DNA of 64,000 bases from contig JAYPQK010000009.1 in the NCBI GenBank assembly GCA_038131955.1, positions 124,001 to 188,000 on the forward strand, given 5' to 3'. Below are positions 19,395 to 28,838 of the stretch, one piece after another. The stretch's first letter is position 1. Each line of letters begins with the position of its first letter. The position numbers and the translations under genes are program-made. The notes below the pieces were generated by a model. It had not been told where the DNA came from and made no database searches. It saw only the letters and a list, made by a program, of their open reading frames with translations. The DNA comes from SHAN690 sp038131955 (GTDB lineage: Bacteria; Bacteroidota; Bacteroidia; Flavobacteriales_G; Salibacteraceae).

Positions 19395-22300
19395 TCGGTT
19401 ACCGCGGAGAGTTTCTGCGGATGCGTCAAGTGTGCTACTTCGCGATTTGTGAGTTTTATGCTAGTTTTAACTGCTTCACTTGTGGACCTGCTCAGTGTGG
19501 TTCGTGTTCCTGATACGACCAACTTGATTGGAACGGGAGATACTGTAACAGGCGTTTGTGCAGAAACGTACTTGGTAAGATCACAATGGATTGGCCAGTT
19601 TGTTGACATGATCAATGTAGATGCACCCACTTCCACCACCTGACATGGATAGCACGGCAGCGGTCACAGCTTTCACTGAGTTCCCGAAGTGCAGGGAGTT
19701 CTGTTAGTGGTGGAACCGTCCTTACTCTTACTCTGGAGTACGGTAAACGAACGATACCATTGCTAACCAGCCTGCCGGAACATATTCGGTGATCGTAACC
19801 GATAATAATGGATGTTCGATACCGCATTTGTAAACTATCGATGTAGGAACGTCTTTGACGGCTACTGCGACTTTGATCAATGATGCATCTTTGTTTCCAA
19901 GGATCGATGGATCGGCTGTGGCGACCCAGTCCGGAGGAACAGCACCATACACTTACCTATGGTCCAACGCATCAACCAATGACACCTCTTTGAACGTAGA
20001 AGCCGGAACGTACTTTGTTACCATCACAGGCAACGATGGTTGTGAGGATTCTGCTTGCCGTGATCGACGAAGTGGACCTCCATGAGCTTTTGCCTTCACG
20101 ACTTCGGATCTCTTGCGGAGGCGCCAGTGCGACGGTTAACTGTGGCTGTTACTTCGCGGCGCTGGTGGGTACTCGTACTTGTGGAGCACAGGCGGAACCG
20201 GAACCAGTATTTCTGTCTTTCTGCCGGCACTTATTGTGTAACTGCTGATGGATGCAAATGGATGTGAAGATTCAGCTTTGCTACGTCCTTGATCCTCCTG
20301 GGTTCGTTCAGCGTGGAGATCGCGGATAGTGCCGGATGTCCTTTGCTTCGAGACAGCTTCAATGGATTTGCTGTGGTCGCAGTGACTCACAGGCCCAGGA
20401 AACTACACTCTATGCGTGGATAATGGCGCCAACATCGATACAGTCAATAACCCAACGGTCGGAATTCACGCCGTTACCGTAACGGACAACGTTTCAATAT
20501 CGACAGCGCCGACGTGATCATAGAACCCCTGGAGTGTTCTTGGTTTCCATTGATTCCGTTGACAGCGTAAACTGCCTTGGAGGCAGCGACGGTGTAGCAT
20601 GTAAGTGAGTGCCACTGGAGGTGTTACCCACGTTCTTTGGTCTAACGGAAGCACCTTCTGCTTGTGCAACAGGTCTGCCGGCTGGAACATATACGCAGAC
20701 CATTACTGACGCCAATGGTCAGGTCGCTAATGAAGGATGGCTGTGGCTGAGCCAGCGATCGGCGTTACAGCAGGTGTCTCGATCGCTACGGCACCTTTAT
20801 GTAATGGCGACAGCGCCATGGTATAGCAACTGGATCCGCGGGTCGGGGGTCTATTCGTTCAGCTGGCCTGGTGGAATGACCAACGATACGGTTATGCTTC
20901 CTGTAGGTAACTACTGCGTCACCGTTGATGTCGGTGCTTGTACGGATACGTCTTGTATCACAGTGATCGATCCGAGTCCGGTGAATGCGTCCTTCTTCAA
21001 ACGTGCAGGATCCTGGATGTCCTGGTGACACTATCGGAGAGGCCAATGATCAACGTGACCGGTGGTACGCCGGGTTACTCTTACCTGTGGCCTGATGGAA
21101 CTACGGATCTTACCGCGACGGATTGGCAGATGGAACTTACCGGTGCGACCGTTACTGACGCCAATGGTTGTCAGGACACGTTCTTTGCGTGGCCATTACA
21201 GATCCGGCAGGCATCACAACAACTTTAGCGGTATCACCAATTCAAGCTGCACCGTTTGCGATGTAATAGCTACCGCGAATCCTTCAGGTGGAACTCTCCC
21301 TTATACCTTCATCTGGGATAATGGACAGACTACCGCAACGAATGACTCGCTTTTGTGCTGGCATCAATTCACTCACGATCACCGACGCAGGTGGTTGTGA
21401 TTTTGATCGTCAACGCACGATCAATGCTGATAGTGTGCCGACTCAGTGGTGGCGATCGGATTCGATCCTACGTGTGGATCTTGCGATGGAATGTAGGCCC
21501 AGTACACATGTTCAGTGGCGCCTTGTACAGTCGAGATCAACTTGACCACGCCAGCGGTCAATGGTACCACTGATACCATCGATTCACTTTGCGCTGGTAC
21601 CTACTCGGTCGAATTGACCAATGGTGCTTTTGGATGTGTGAGTTCAGCCATTGTGACCATCACGAACCTGTAGCGATCGATCCTAATGCGACGGTGGTTG
21701 ATGCATCTTGCTTCGGAAACTGCGATGGAAGCATTCTCTGGCTACTACAGGTGGTTCAGAACGTACACCTACGCTTGAGCAATGGTGACATCGACAGCGA
21801 CCGTAAACGGCCTTGCTCTGGTGGATACACTGTTACCATCTCTGATGGAACCGCTTGCGATACCATTGTCAACTTTACTATCGATGAACCTACTGAGATC
21901 GTGTCGAACGAGACTTTGACGGATCCACTTTGCGGTAATATTCGCGATGGACAGATCAACGTGAACCCAAGTGGAGTGTGCCGGCGGATACACCATTGAG
22001 TCCTGTTCCATCCAATGGTAATGGAACATCATTGGTCGATAGCCTTTGCGGTGGGTTCTACTTCTTTGACCATTACCGATGCGAATGGATGTACCAAGGT
22101 GGACACCTTCGTTCTCTTCAATCACAGCCGATTGTGCAGGACACCGTGGTCATCACGGGATGCTGCCCTGCGGCGTATGTGATGGTGAGATCGATCCGAA
22201 CTTCTCTGGAGGTGCCGGAGGATTTACTCTTCTGCTGGAACCATGGTCCTACGACCAATGCAGTAGACACCGTGCTTCGTTGGTTTCTACGAAGTGACGG

Positions 22301-24747
22301 TGACGGATCAGGACGGATGTTTCGGAAGTATTCGGACATCCTGTCTGAAACCAATGGTCCGGCCATCTCGTTGAGCGGAAACCGCCAACGCCACGGCGAA
22401 TGGAGCGTGTGACGGTACGGCCATTGTAACGGTGATCACATCACTCGGCACTGTGACCTACAACTGGTCAAATGGCGACATCTGCAACCGCAGATACACT
22501 CTGCGCAGGAACTCGGCATCGTGACAGTAACAGATACGAACGGATGTTCCCAGCGTAGATACCTATTACGATCACTGAGCTTCTCATCACGATAAACACG
22601 TTGTTCGACTTTGGTCACGGATACTTGTGCCGGAAACGCCGGCATGGTGAGATCCAAAGGCCAACGTGAAATGGTGGTGTTGCACTGTACACCATGCATG
22701 GAGCAACGGTGATACCACAGCACTGATCTCTGGTTTGTGTGCGGGGACTTACACGGTGATGGTAACTGATGTGAACGGAACGACATTACCGACTCCGCTG
22801 TGTTGAATTGATCCAACCTATTCACGATCGTGTCGACATCAACCAAGTTCTTGTCCGGGTGATGGAATATCGACCTGACTATTACCGGTAGCGGTGCACC
22901 GATCAGCATCATCTGGAGCACTGGCGATACGACCAGCACCATAACAAACCTTTGCGCAGGAGTATACAGCGTGACCGTTTCAGATACGGCCGGTTGCGTC
23001 GATAGCCTCGACTTCGTTATCAATGAGCCAGCGGCTCTTGCGATCAGTATTGATAGTTTGACTAATCCTGATTGTCAGACCAACAATGGTCAGATCACGG
23101 TAACAGCGAGCGGTGGAACCGTTCTGACATACAGCTACTTTTGGTTGGATATCGCGGGTGATCCTCTGATCCTGACAAAGCTACGAATCATGCTACCAAC
23201 CTGACTGCGGGTATTCATAATGCAGAAGTGACCGATTCGAATGGGATGTACGGATACATTCAACGTCATCTTGAACAATGGAACGCCCGGTGATCACCTT
23301 AGATTCGCTGTTTGACGTTTCTTGCTTCTGGTGAGTGCAAGATATTGATCTTTCACCACGATCACCGGCATGTTGCTCATAAAATCCTGTGGAGCAGGTG
23401 ATAGCTTCACAGCAAGTATTGATTCACTCTGTGCAGGAACGGACACCATCGCGGTGGTGTGATTCGAACCTTGTTTGTCGCTCGATATCTATACCATTGA
23501 TGAGCCTAGCGAGATCGTACTTGACTCTAGTACGGTTGTCGGAGTTACCTGCGGTGCAGATTGCGACGGGTAGTGCGTCAGCATTTCAATCTCTGGTGGA
23601 ACCAATGCCTTACACGTATGCTTGAGCAATGGTGAAACCACTGCAACCATCTCTGACCTATGCGCAGGAGTATAATGTAACCGTGACCGACTCTAATGGC
23701 TGTACTTATACCAACAGCTTCACCGTGAATGGTCCTACGCCGATCGTCATCACACCAGATGCGATCAACGATGCGACCTGTACCAACACAGGAGATGGAT
23801 TTGTAGAGATCTCGGTGACTGGTGGAACTGCTCCATATACCTATCAATGGATCATGGAGACTGGCGGATACAGTTACAAGTCAAGACCTCCAAGGAGTGC
23901 CGCAGGGAACCTACATCCTCACGGTATTTGGATCTCAACGGATGTGCATTGACGCGACACCTTCCAAAGTTGGATGCTGAGTTCTTCGTGGTAGTCACAG
24001 CGATGGAAGACTCTTGAGGTTTGTCCATTCTCGAATGGAATTACTCCTGGGACAGGAACCCAACAAGGCGCTTCATCAACGCGCTGGTTGTTTGCTAATG
24101 GCGTTGCTGCAGGAAATGGAAACAGCGTGACCGTGAACACGAGTACTGATACGTCTCATAAAGGTTCTTTGAAGGAATCAACGGTGTCTGTGTCGCTCGC
24201 GATACGGTTTACATCAGTTGGACCGAAGGTCCGGGTCTCGATGCGGGTCCTGATCAGTTCATGAGCCAGGTGAGAGCGTGAGTATTGGCGGCAGCCCAAC
24301 GTATTAATGCTGGTGTGGAGGTCCTTTGGACGCCTGCACAGGATATTTCTTAGTGCGACTGACATGAACCCTTCAGTGAACCCATTGAGACTACGGGTCT
24401 ACTACGTGAGTGCAACCGATGATGATGGTTGCTTCGGGCTCGATAGTGTCATCGTGCATCGTAGAAGAGGTAGTAGATCCGGTAGAGTGATTCTCGCCAA
24501 ACAATGATGGTGTGAACGATCTGTTCTTTATCGATCGTATCGAAGACTATCCGAATGCCGTGGTTCAGATCTATAACCGCTGGGTAACTTGATCTTCGAG
24601 TCGCAACCGTTGTCAGGAACCTTGGAATGAAACTTCAGAACGTGGCAAGTCGTTGCCAGTTGAACTACTATTACGTGATCGACTCTGAAAGACGACAGCA
24701 TCGATCGATTGATCACCGGTCCAGTGACCATCTTGGAAATAATTTGA
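19395..24747 (+). pseudogene. Frame-broken 3' part of the giant SprB-like gene with type B sorting domain
   Basis: SprB-type repeats continue here but jump between the three plus-strand frames every few tens to hundreds of bases. Examples are GTYFVTITGNDGCEDS near 20,010, GGYTVTISDGTACDT near 21,830 and GVYSVTVSDTAGCVDS near 22,970. Near 24,500 to 24,747, pieces in different frames spell SPNNDGVNDLFFIDRIEDYP, VVQIYNRWG and ITGPVTILEI, which is a gliding-motility type B sorting domain ending at TGA 24,745 to 24,747. Together with 11,976 to 19,394 the gene would encode about 4,250 residues. Either it is decayed or the sequence carries many indel errors. The second seems likelier because residue-level conservation survives and the two following genes show the same pattern. 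Confidence 0.75.
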
Positions 24748-24751
24748 AACC

Positions 24752-25690
24752 ATGAGTATTATGAAGAAGCTCATCATTATATGTCATTGTTCATCGGAGC
24801 GCCAAAGCACGACGGCGCAGCAGCTGGAGCAATGGACGTAGTTCTTATAGAACGAGTACATGATCAATCCGGCCATGGCAGGTATTGATAAGTACTTCCA
24901 CGCCAACGCGCTTCCACAGAGATCAATGGTGGGGTATCCAGGACTCTCCGAGGACATACTACCTCAGCGTGTGGACTCAGACTATTACCGGTGGAAGATG
25001 GGAGTGGGCGGAACCGTGTTCAGCGGATACCGGACAGACACGTCGTAATGGATTCCAAGCGGCCTATGCTTATCACCGACTTAAATCAGACTGGCTGTTG
25101 GAGTCGCTGCTCTCAACCGGCGCCTTGCAGTTTGCGGTGGACGGAGGTAAGTTGATGTCCAGCAGGTTGGATCCTGCATTGAGTAATGGTTACATGTCGT
25201 TGTGGGCCGTGGACTTCGGTTCAGAGTGCGTTTTTCTGCTAGCAATTGGCACGTGGGTATCTATGTGCCACAAGTGGCTGGGTTGAAGGCACAGTTCTTC
25301 AACGATTATTCTCAAACAGACAATGTCTTATGCTACTTCTATTTGAACGCGGCTATCGTTATAATTTCAATGATCACTGGGCGATCGATGCAAACTTGGC
25401 CGCTATGTGACGCCGATGGACATGTTTGACATCCAGGCGCGCGGTATCTTCAGAGATATGGTTTGGTTGGGAGCTACTTTCCGCACCTGATCACCGAGCT
25501 ATTCCACCTGCAGCAGGTTTCATGGCAGGTTATCAATTTGAGAATAACCTTCAGATCGGTTATGCCTATGACCTCGCCTTAGGTCGATTGGGCAATGCCA
25601 CCTGGCTCACATGAGATCGTGCTTCGGTATCCGACGATGAAGGAGAACACCAAGGCACCTATTCCGGCGGGACCAGCAATAAGTCATACA
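24752..25690 (+). pseudogene. PorP/SprF-family T9SS membrane protein, multiple frameshifts
   Basis: Pieces in several frames join into one PorP/SprF protein: start MSIMKKLIII, then EYMINPAMAGIDKYFHANAL, then YYLSVWTQTITG, NGFQAAYAY, LQFAVDGGKLM and FMAGYQFENNLQIGYAYDL. The NPAMAG motif near the N-terminus and the outer-membrane-like C-terminal strands are typical. In Flavobacterium johnsoniae sprF lies just after sprB and is needed for SprB export; the position here, 5 bases after the giant gene, suggests the same role. At least six frame changes are visible. The 3' end is uncertain. Confidence 0.75.
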
Positions 25691-25715
25691 GCAGTCAAAG
25701 AACAAATCCCTGGCC

Positions 25716-25743
25716 TTGTGGGGGTTGTTTGTATATAGCTTTG
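25716..25743 (+). promoter_or_regulatory. Promoter of Bacteroidota type for the MBL/rhodanese gene
   Basis: TTG at 25,716 to 25,718 is followed after 17 bases by TAGCTTTG at 25,736 to 25,743, an exact match to the TAnnTTTG -7 consensus. The ATG of the next gene is 23 bases downstream. Confidence 0.6.
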
Positions 25744-25766
25744 CATATTCCAATTTTTTTCACGAC

Positions 25767-27152
25767 ATGTACATTGGAACAGCTTTACACAGGCTGCCTG
25801 CCGAGGCGGCGTACCATATAGAATCGAACGGAGAAGCAGCGATCCACTGCGAGAAACCGATCCTTATCTCCAATTTCGCAGCAGAACGCGGGGCCACCAT
25901 CAAGTATATTTTCGAGACGCACTTTCATTGCTGACTTCTCGTGAGTGGCCACTTTGGATCTATCGGAGAAAACCGGTGCTCCAATCGTATTTTGGACCTA
26001 CCGCTCAAACAGGTTATGACATCATCGGTGCCGAGGACGGCTAGTGTTCGAACTAGGCGATATTACCATTCAAGTACTGCACACCGGGTCACACGCCTGA
26101 GTCATCATGCTATTTGCTTTTTGACGAAGAAGGAAAGCCACACTGATCTATACGGGTGACACCTTGTTTATTGGTGATGTAGGTCGACCTGACCTTTGCT
26201 CAGAAAGGCGGAGAAATGACCGGCGGAGGATATGGCGGTTACTCTGTATGATTCGTTGCGAAACGAGATCATGCCACTTCCGGATCATTTGACGTGTACC
26301 CAGCGCATGGTGCAGGTAGCGCTTGTGGAAAGAACATGAGCAGCGAGACGTTCTCAACGTTGGGCGAGCAGAAGCAGACGAATACCGCTACGCCCTTCAG
26401 GACTTGACCAAGGAAGAGTTTGTAAAGGAGTTGACTACAGGCATCTTGCCTCCACCACAGTAATTTCCTCGCAAAGGCGGCCGACAGAATAAGAAAGGCT
26501 ACAAGTCGATTGACGATGTGTACGAAGAGTCGTTGAGAGCGATGAACGTGACCGAGGTAGAGGAGGCGCAACAGCAGGGAGTGCTCATCCTAGACACGCG
26601 AAGAGAAAGCGAATTCAGCCATGGTCATATTCCAAACGCATGGTACATCGGATTGCATGGTCAGTTCGCTCCATGGGCCGGGGCCCTGATCGAGGACATG
26701 CACCAACCGATCGTGGTAGTAGCTCACCCTGGTATGGAGAAAGAAGCCATCATGCGATTGGCTCGCGTGGGTTATGTCAATGTGATCGGTTACCTCAAAG
26801 GAGGGTTCGATGCTTGGGTCCATGCCGAGAAGGCAGTTAAGCAGATTCCGTCCGTTACTCCTGATCAGTTCAAGGCTCACCATCCGGATGGCGTGATCTT
26901 GGACGTACGCAAGCAATCCGAGTATGACATGTGTCACCTGGAAGATGCGCAGTTGTTGACCTTGGATTACATCCACGATCACATCAGTGAAGTAGATCCC
27001 GAGACCCCTTACGTGCTTCACTGCAAGGGAGGTTACCGTTCGGTGATTGCATGGAGTATCCTGGCCTCAAAAGGCTTCAAGCATCTGATCGATATCCAGA
27101 AGGACGGATGGACCGTTATGGAGTGCCGTACGTGGAAGGAGCGGTGGCGTAG
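25767..27152 (+). pseudogene. MBL-fold hydrolase with rhodanese domains (persulfide dioxygenase/sulfurtransferase-like), frameshifted in its 5' half
   Basis: Joined across frames, the product is a metallo-beta-lactamase fold protein (ETHFH then VSGH, a broken THxHxDH-type metal site; VLHTPGH; IYTGDTLFIGDVGRPDL) followed by two rhodanese-like domains. The last 200 codons read cleanly from 26,518 (VLILDTRRESEFSHGHIPNA; second domain VILDVRKQSEYDMCH with HCKGGYRS). Cys in HCKGGYRS is the expected sulfur-carrying residue of the second domain; the first has AHPG there and is probably inactive. The clean frame runs past 27,118 into odd sequence, whereas another frame gives GVPYVEGAVA and stops at 27,150 to 27,152, so one more indel is likely. 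A role in sulfide or persulfide metabolism is inferred from the family. Confidence 0.72.
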
Positions 27153-27306
27153 CGACTGCAACTGCAACCTCTACTTCAATTTCAATTTTTCAAATTGAGG
27201 TTTCCGAAACGGTTACAAGGATAGCTCTGCGCGCTCAGCGAATCCCCTGTCGGTCGGCAGGCAGGTCTGCGCACTTTGCCTGAACCCTGATCGCTGAACG
27301 TATTTA

Positions 27307-27936
27307 TTAGAGACTTGCTCTGGTAGAAGACATCGCTTCCATCACGAACCCTTTTTCCTTGTAATACTTTAAGGACAGATTGAGTGCATCTAACATGCGT
27401 GGTTCTGCCTTTTCGCTGTCGTGGAAAACGATGATGCTTCCTGACTCCACTTTCCGGGTAGCGAACTCGAAACATTCCTGAGCCGAGTATTGCGCATCGA
27501 AGTCGGCGCTCAGGTCGCTCCACATGATGATCTCGTAGTCCTTCTTCAGCGTTTTCGCTTGCGATAGGGTGATTCTCCCATACGGAGGACGAAAGAGCTT
27601 AGAATCGACGTGTTTGGCCGTTTCTTGCACTTCTTGGATGTAGGTAGCGTCATCGGTCTTCCATCCGCTGAGGTGATTGAATCCGTGCAGTCCGATCGCA
27701 TGCCCCCGCTGTTTAATCTCTTCCACGATTTCCGGGTGGGCTTTAGCGTGCTTACCGATCAGGAAGAAGGTTGCCTTGGCACTGAACTCGTCAAGCAGGT
27801 CCAGAACGGCAGGAGTGATCTCCGGGTGGGGGCCGTCATCAAAGGTGAGGTAGATGGCATTTCGGTCGTTAGGAAGGTTAAAGACAAGGTCCTTAGCCAG
27901 CGGTTTAATGATCGACGGAGTATGCTTGAAGTACAC
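27307..27936 (-). CDS. Polysaccharide deacetylase (NodB homology) family protein
   Basis: A 209-residue carbohydrate esterase family 4 protein, the last intact gene before the tRNA. The metal and catalytic motifs are complete: TFDDGPHPE (Asp 33 and Asp 34), HAIGLHGFNH with the His pair, and RPPYGRI. Such enzymes remove acetyl groups from peptidoglycan or other N-acetylated glycans. There is no clear signal peptide, so it may be cytoplasmic or use an uncleaved anchor; the substrate cannot be read from the sequence. It is divergent from the tRNA-Gln gene, with 72 bases between them. Confidence 0.9.
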   Translation of the reverse strand: MYFKHTPSIIKPLAKDLVFNLPNDRNAIYLTFDDGPHPEITPAVLDLLDEFSAKATFFLIGKHAKAHPEIVEEIKQRGHAIGLHGFNHLSGWKTDDATYIQEVQETAKHVDSKLFRPPYGRITLSQAKTLKKDYEIIMWSDLSADFDAQYSAQECFEFATRKVESGSIIVFHDSEKAEPRMLDALNLSLKYYKEKGFVMEAMSSTRASL

Positions 27937-27983
27937 GATGAAATTGTCCGAAATGATTTACATCACAAAAATGAAATAATCTA

Positions 27984-27991
27984 TACATTTG
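27984..27991 (+). promoter_or_regulatory. -7 promoter element of tRNA-Gln
   Basis: TACATTTG exactly matches the Bacteroidota TAnnTTTG consensus and lies 17 bases before the mature tRNA 5' end. A TTTA at 27,957 to 27,960 could be the -33 part, but the 23-base spacing is a little long. Confidence 0.6.
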
Positions 27992-28008
27992 CCGTCCTTT
28001 TTAGAGGA

Positions 28009-28079
28009 TGCCCCATCGTCTAATTGGCAGGACAGCTGATTTTGGTTCAGTCAGTCTAGGTTCGAGTCCTAGTGGGCAA
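28009..28079 (+). tRNA. tRNA-Gln (anticodon TTG), acceptor stem one base short
   Basis: The cloverleaf folds well: D stem GTCT/GGAC, anticodon stem GCTGA/TCAGT around TTTTGGT with anticodon TTG, and T arm CTAGG-TTCGAGT-CCTAG. The 5' acceptor strand is TGCCCCA, which calls for TGGGGCA at the 3' side, but the sequence has only TGGGCA, then A. A second copy of this 3' end at 49,876 has the full four G. CCA is not encoded. The gene is the insertion target of the downstream metal island. Confidence 0.88.
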
Positions 28080-28082
28080 CTA
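28067..28082 (+). repeat. Left attachment-site repeat of the island (attL-like) in the tRNA 3' end
   Basis: TCCTAGTGGGCAACTA spans the 3' side of the T stem to three bases past the tRNA. It recurs at 49,876 to 49,892 as TCCTAGTGGGGCAACTA, in the same orientation and differing only by one G. A direct repeat of a tRNA 3' end is the usual footprint of tyrosine-recombinase integration. Confidence 0.8.
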
Positions 28083-28094
28083 AAGCAAACGCTT

Positions 28095-28126
28095 AAACCC
28101 TTGATTAGCAAATAGTTGAGGGTTTT
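28095..28126 (+). terminator. Terminator after tRNA-Gln
   Basis: AAACCCT (28,095 to 28,101) pairs with AGGGTTT (28,119 to 28,125), followed by more T. The inner loop contains CAAATAGTTGA, shared with the terminator at the right end of the island. Confidence 0.75.
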
Positions 28127-28266
28127 TTGTTTTCCTCACACACCCATTCACACACCTTATTTACTTGGGTTTGGATGTTCGGTGTGAGCACCTATTTCTG
28201 ATGTTTCACTCGTAAAGACAACGAGGCCCGATTTCTATTAAATGACAATTTCGCTACTTTTACCCC

Positions 28267-28740
28267 GTGCAAAAAAAGGTGATCATATCTTCGATCCTGC
28301 TGCTGGCATATTGTCTGAGCTTTGCACATAACCTTATCCCGCATTGCCATCATGCCATTGGTCAATTGGCAATACCGCATACCCATGCGGTGCAGCATGA
28401 GCATCATGAAGAAGGTGATCACCACGGTGACGAAAACCATACGCACATAGCGCACCAGGGTCATCTGGATGAAGGGTTGGTTGATTTGCTTGTCTGTTTA
28501 CTGACCGAAACCGAACACCCCGGTTCGGACGCTGGAGAACATTTTGTGATGCCTAACACTGAACTTCATAAGCTGGACATCAGCTCGAAGATTCAGATCA
28601 CAAGCATGCTCATCTATTGGTTGTTCGACTTCAGTGAAGATTGCACTTTGTTGGTAGCCCGGCCAGAGATCCATAGTGATTACACGGCACCTCTTCTTGC
28701 CCATTCCCCGCTTCGCGGACCTCCCACCATTTCTTGTTAA
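28267..28740 (+). CDS. His-rich exported small protein at the head of the czc genes
   Basis: A 157-residue protein with an N-terminal hydrophobic signal (KVIISSILLLAYCLSFA) and a dense His cluster about residues 25 to 65 (HCHH, HTHAVQHEHHEEGDHHGD, HTHIAHQGH). A second hydrophobic stretch follows near residue 115. Proteins of this kind commonly sit just before czcA in Bacteroidota and probably bind metal ions in the periplasm, but no function is established. The start is GTG at 28,267. A TTTC at 28,232 with TACTTTTA at 28,255 to 28,262 would put transcription start almost on the GTG, so a leaderless mRNA is possible. Confidence 0.7.
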   Translation: MQKKVIISSILLLAYCLSFAHNLIPHCHHAIGQLAIPHTHAVQHEHHEEGDHHGDENHTHIAHQGHLDEGLVDLLVCLLTETEHPGSDAGEHFVMPNTELHKLDISSKIQITSMLIYWLFDFSEDCTLLVARPEIHSDYTAPLLAHSPLRGPPTISC

Positions 28741-28838
28741 TAGTCCTCACCTGATCCACTGATCAGGGCGACAAATTCATCATTCCTTTTCGGTTTCTGA
28801 AAAGGCTTCGACATTTCCAATTCAACAAGAAATTAATC

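Noticed and set aside
28192..28464. Minus-strand 90-codon frame at the left end of the island
   Set aside because: It is opposite the His-rich exported protein, whose signal peptide and His cluster are far more convincing.
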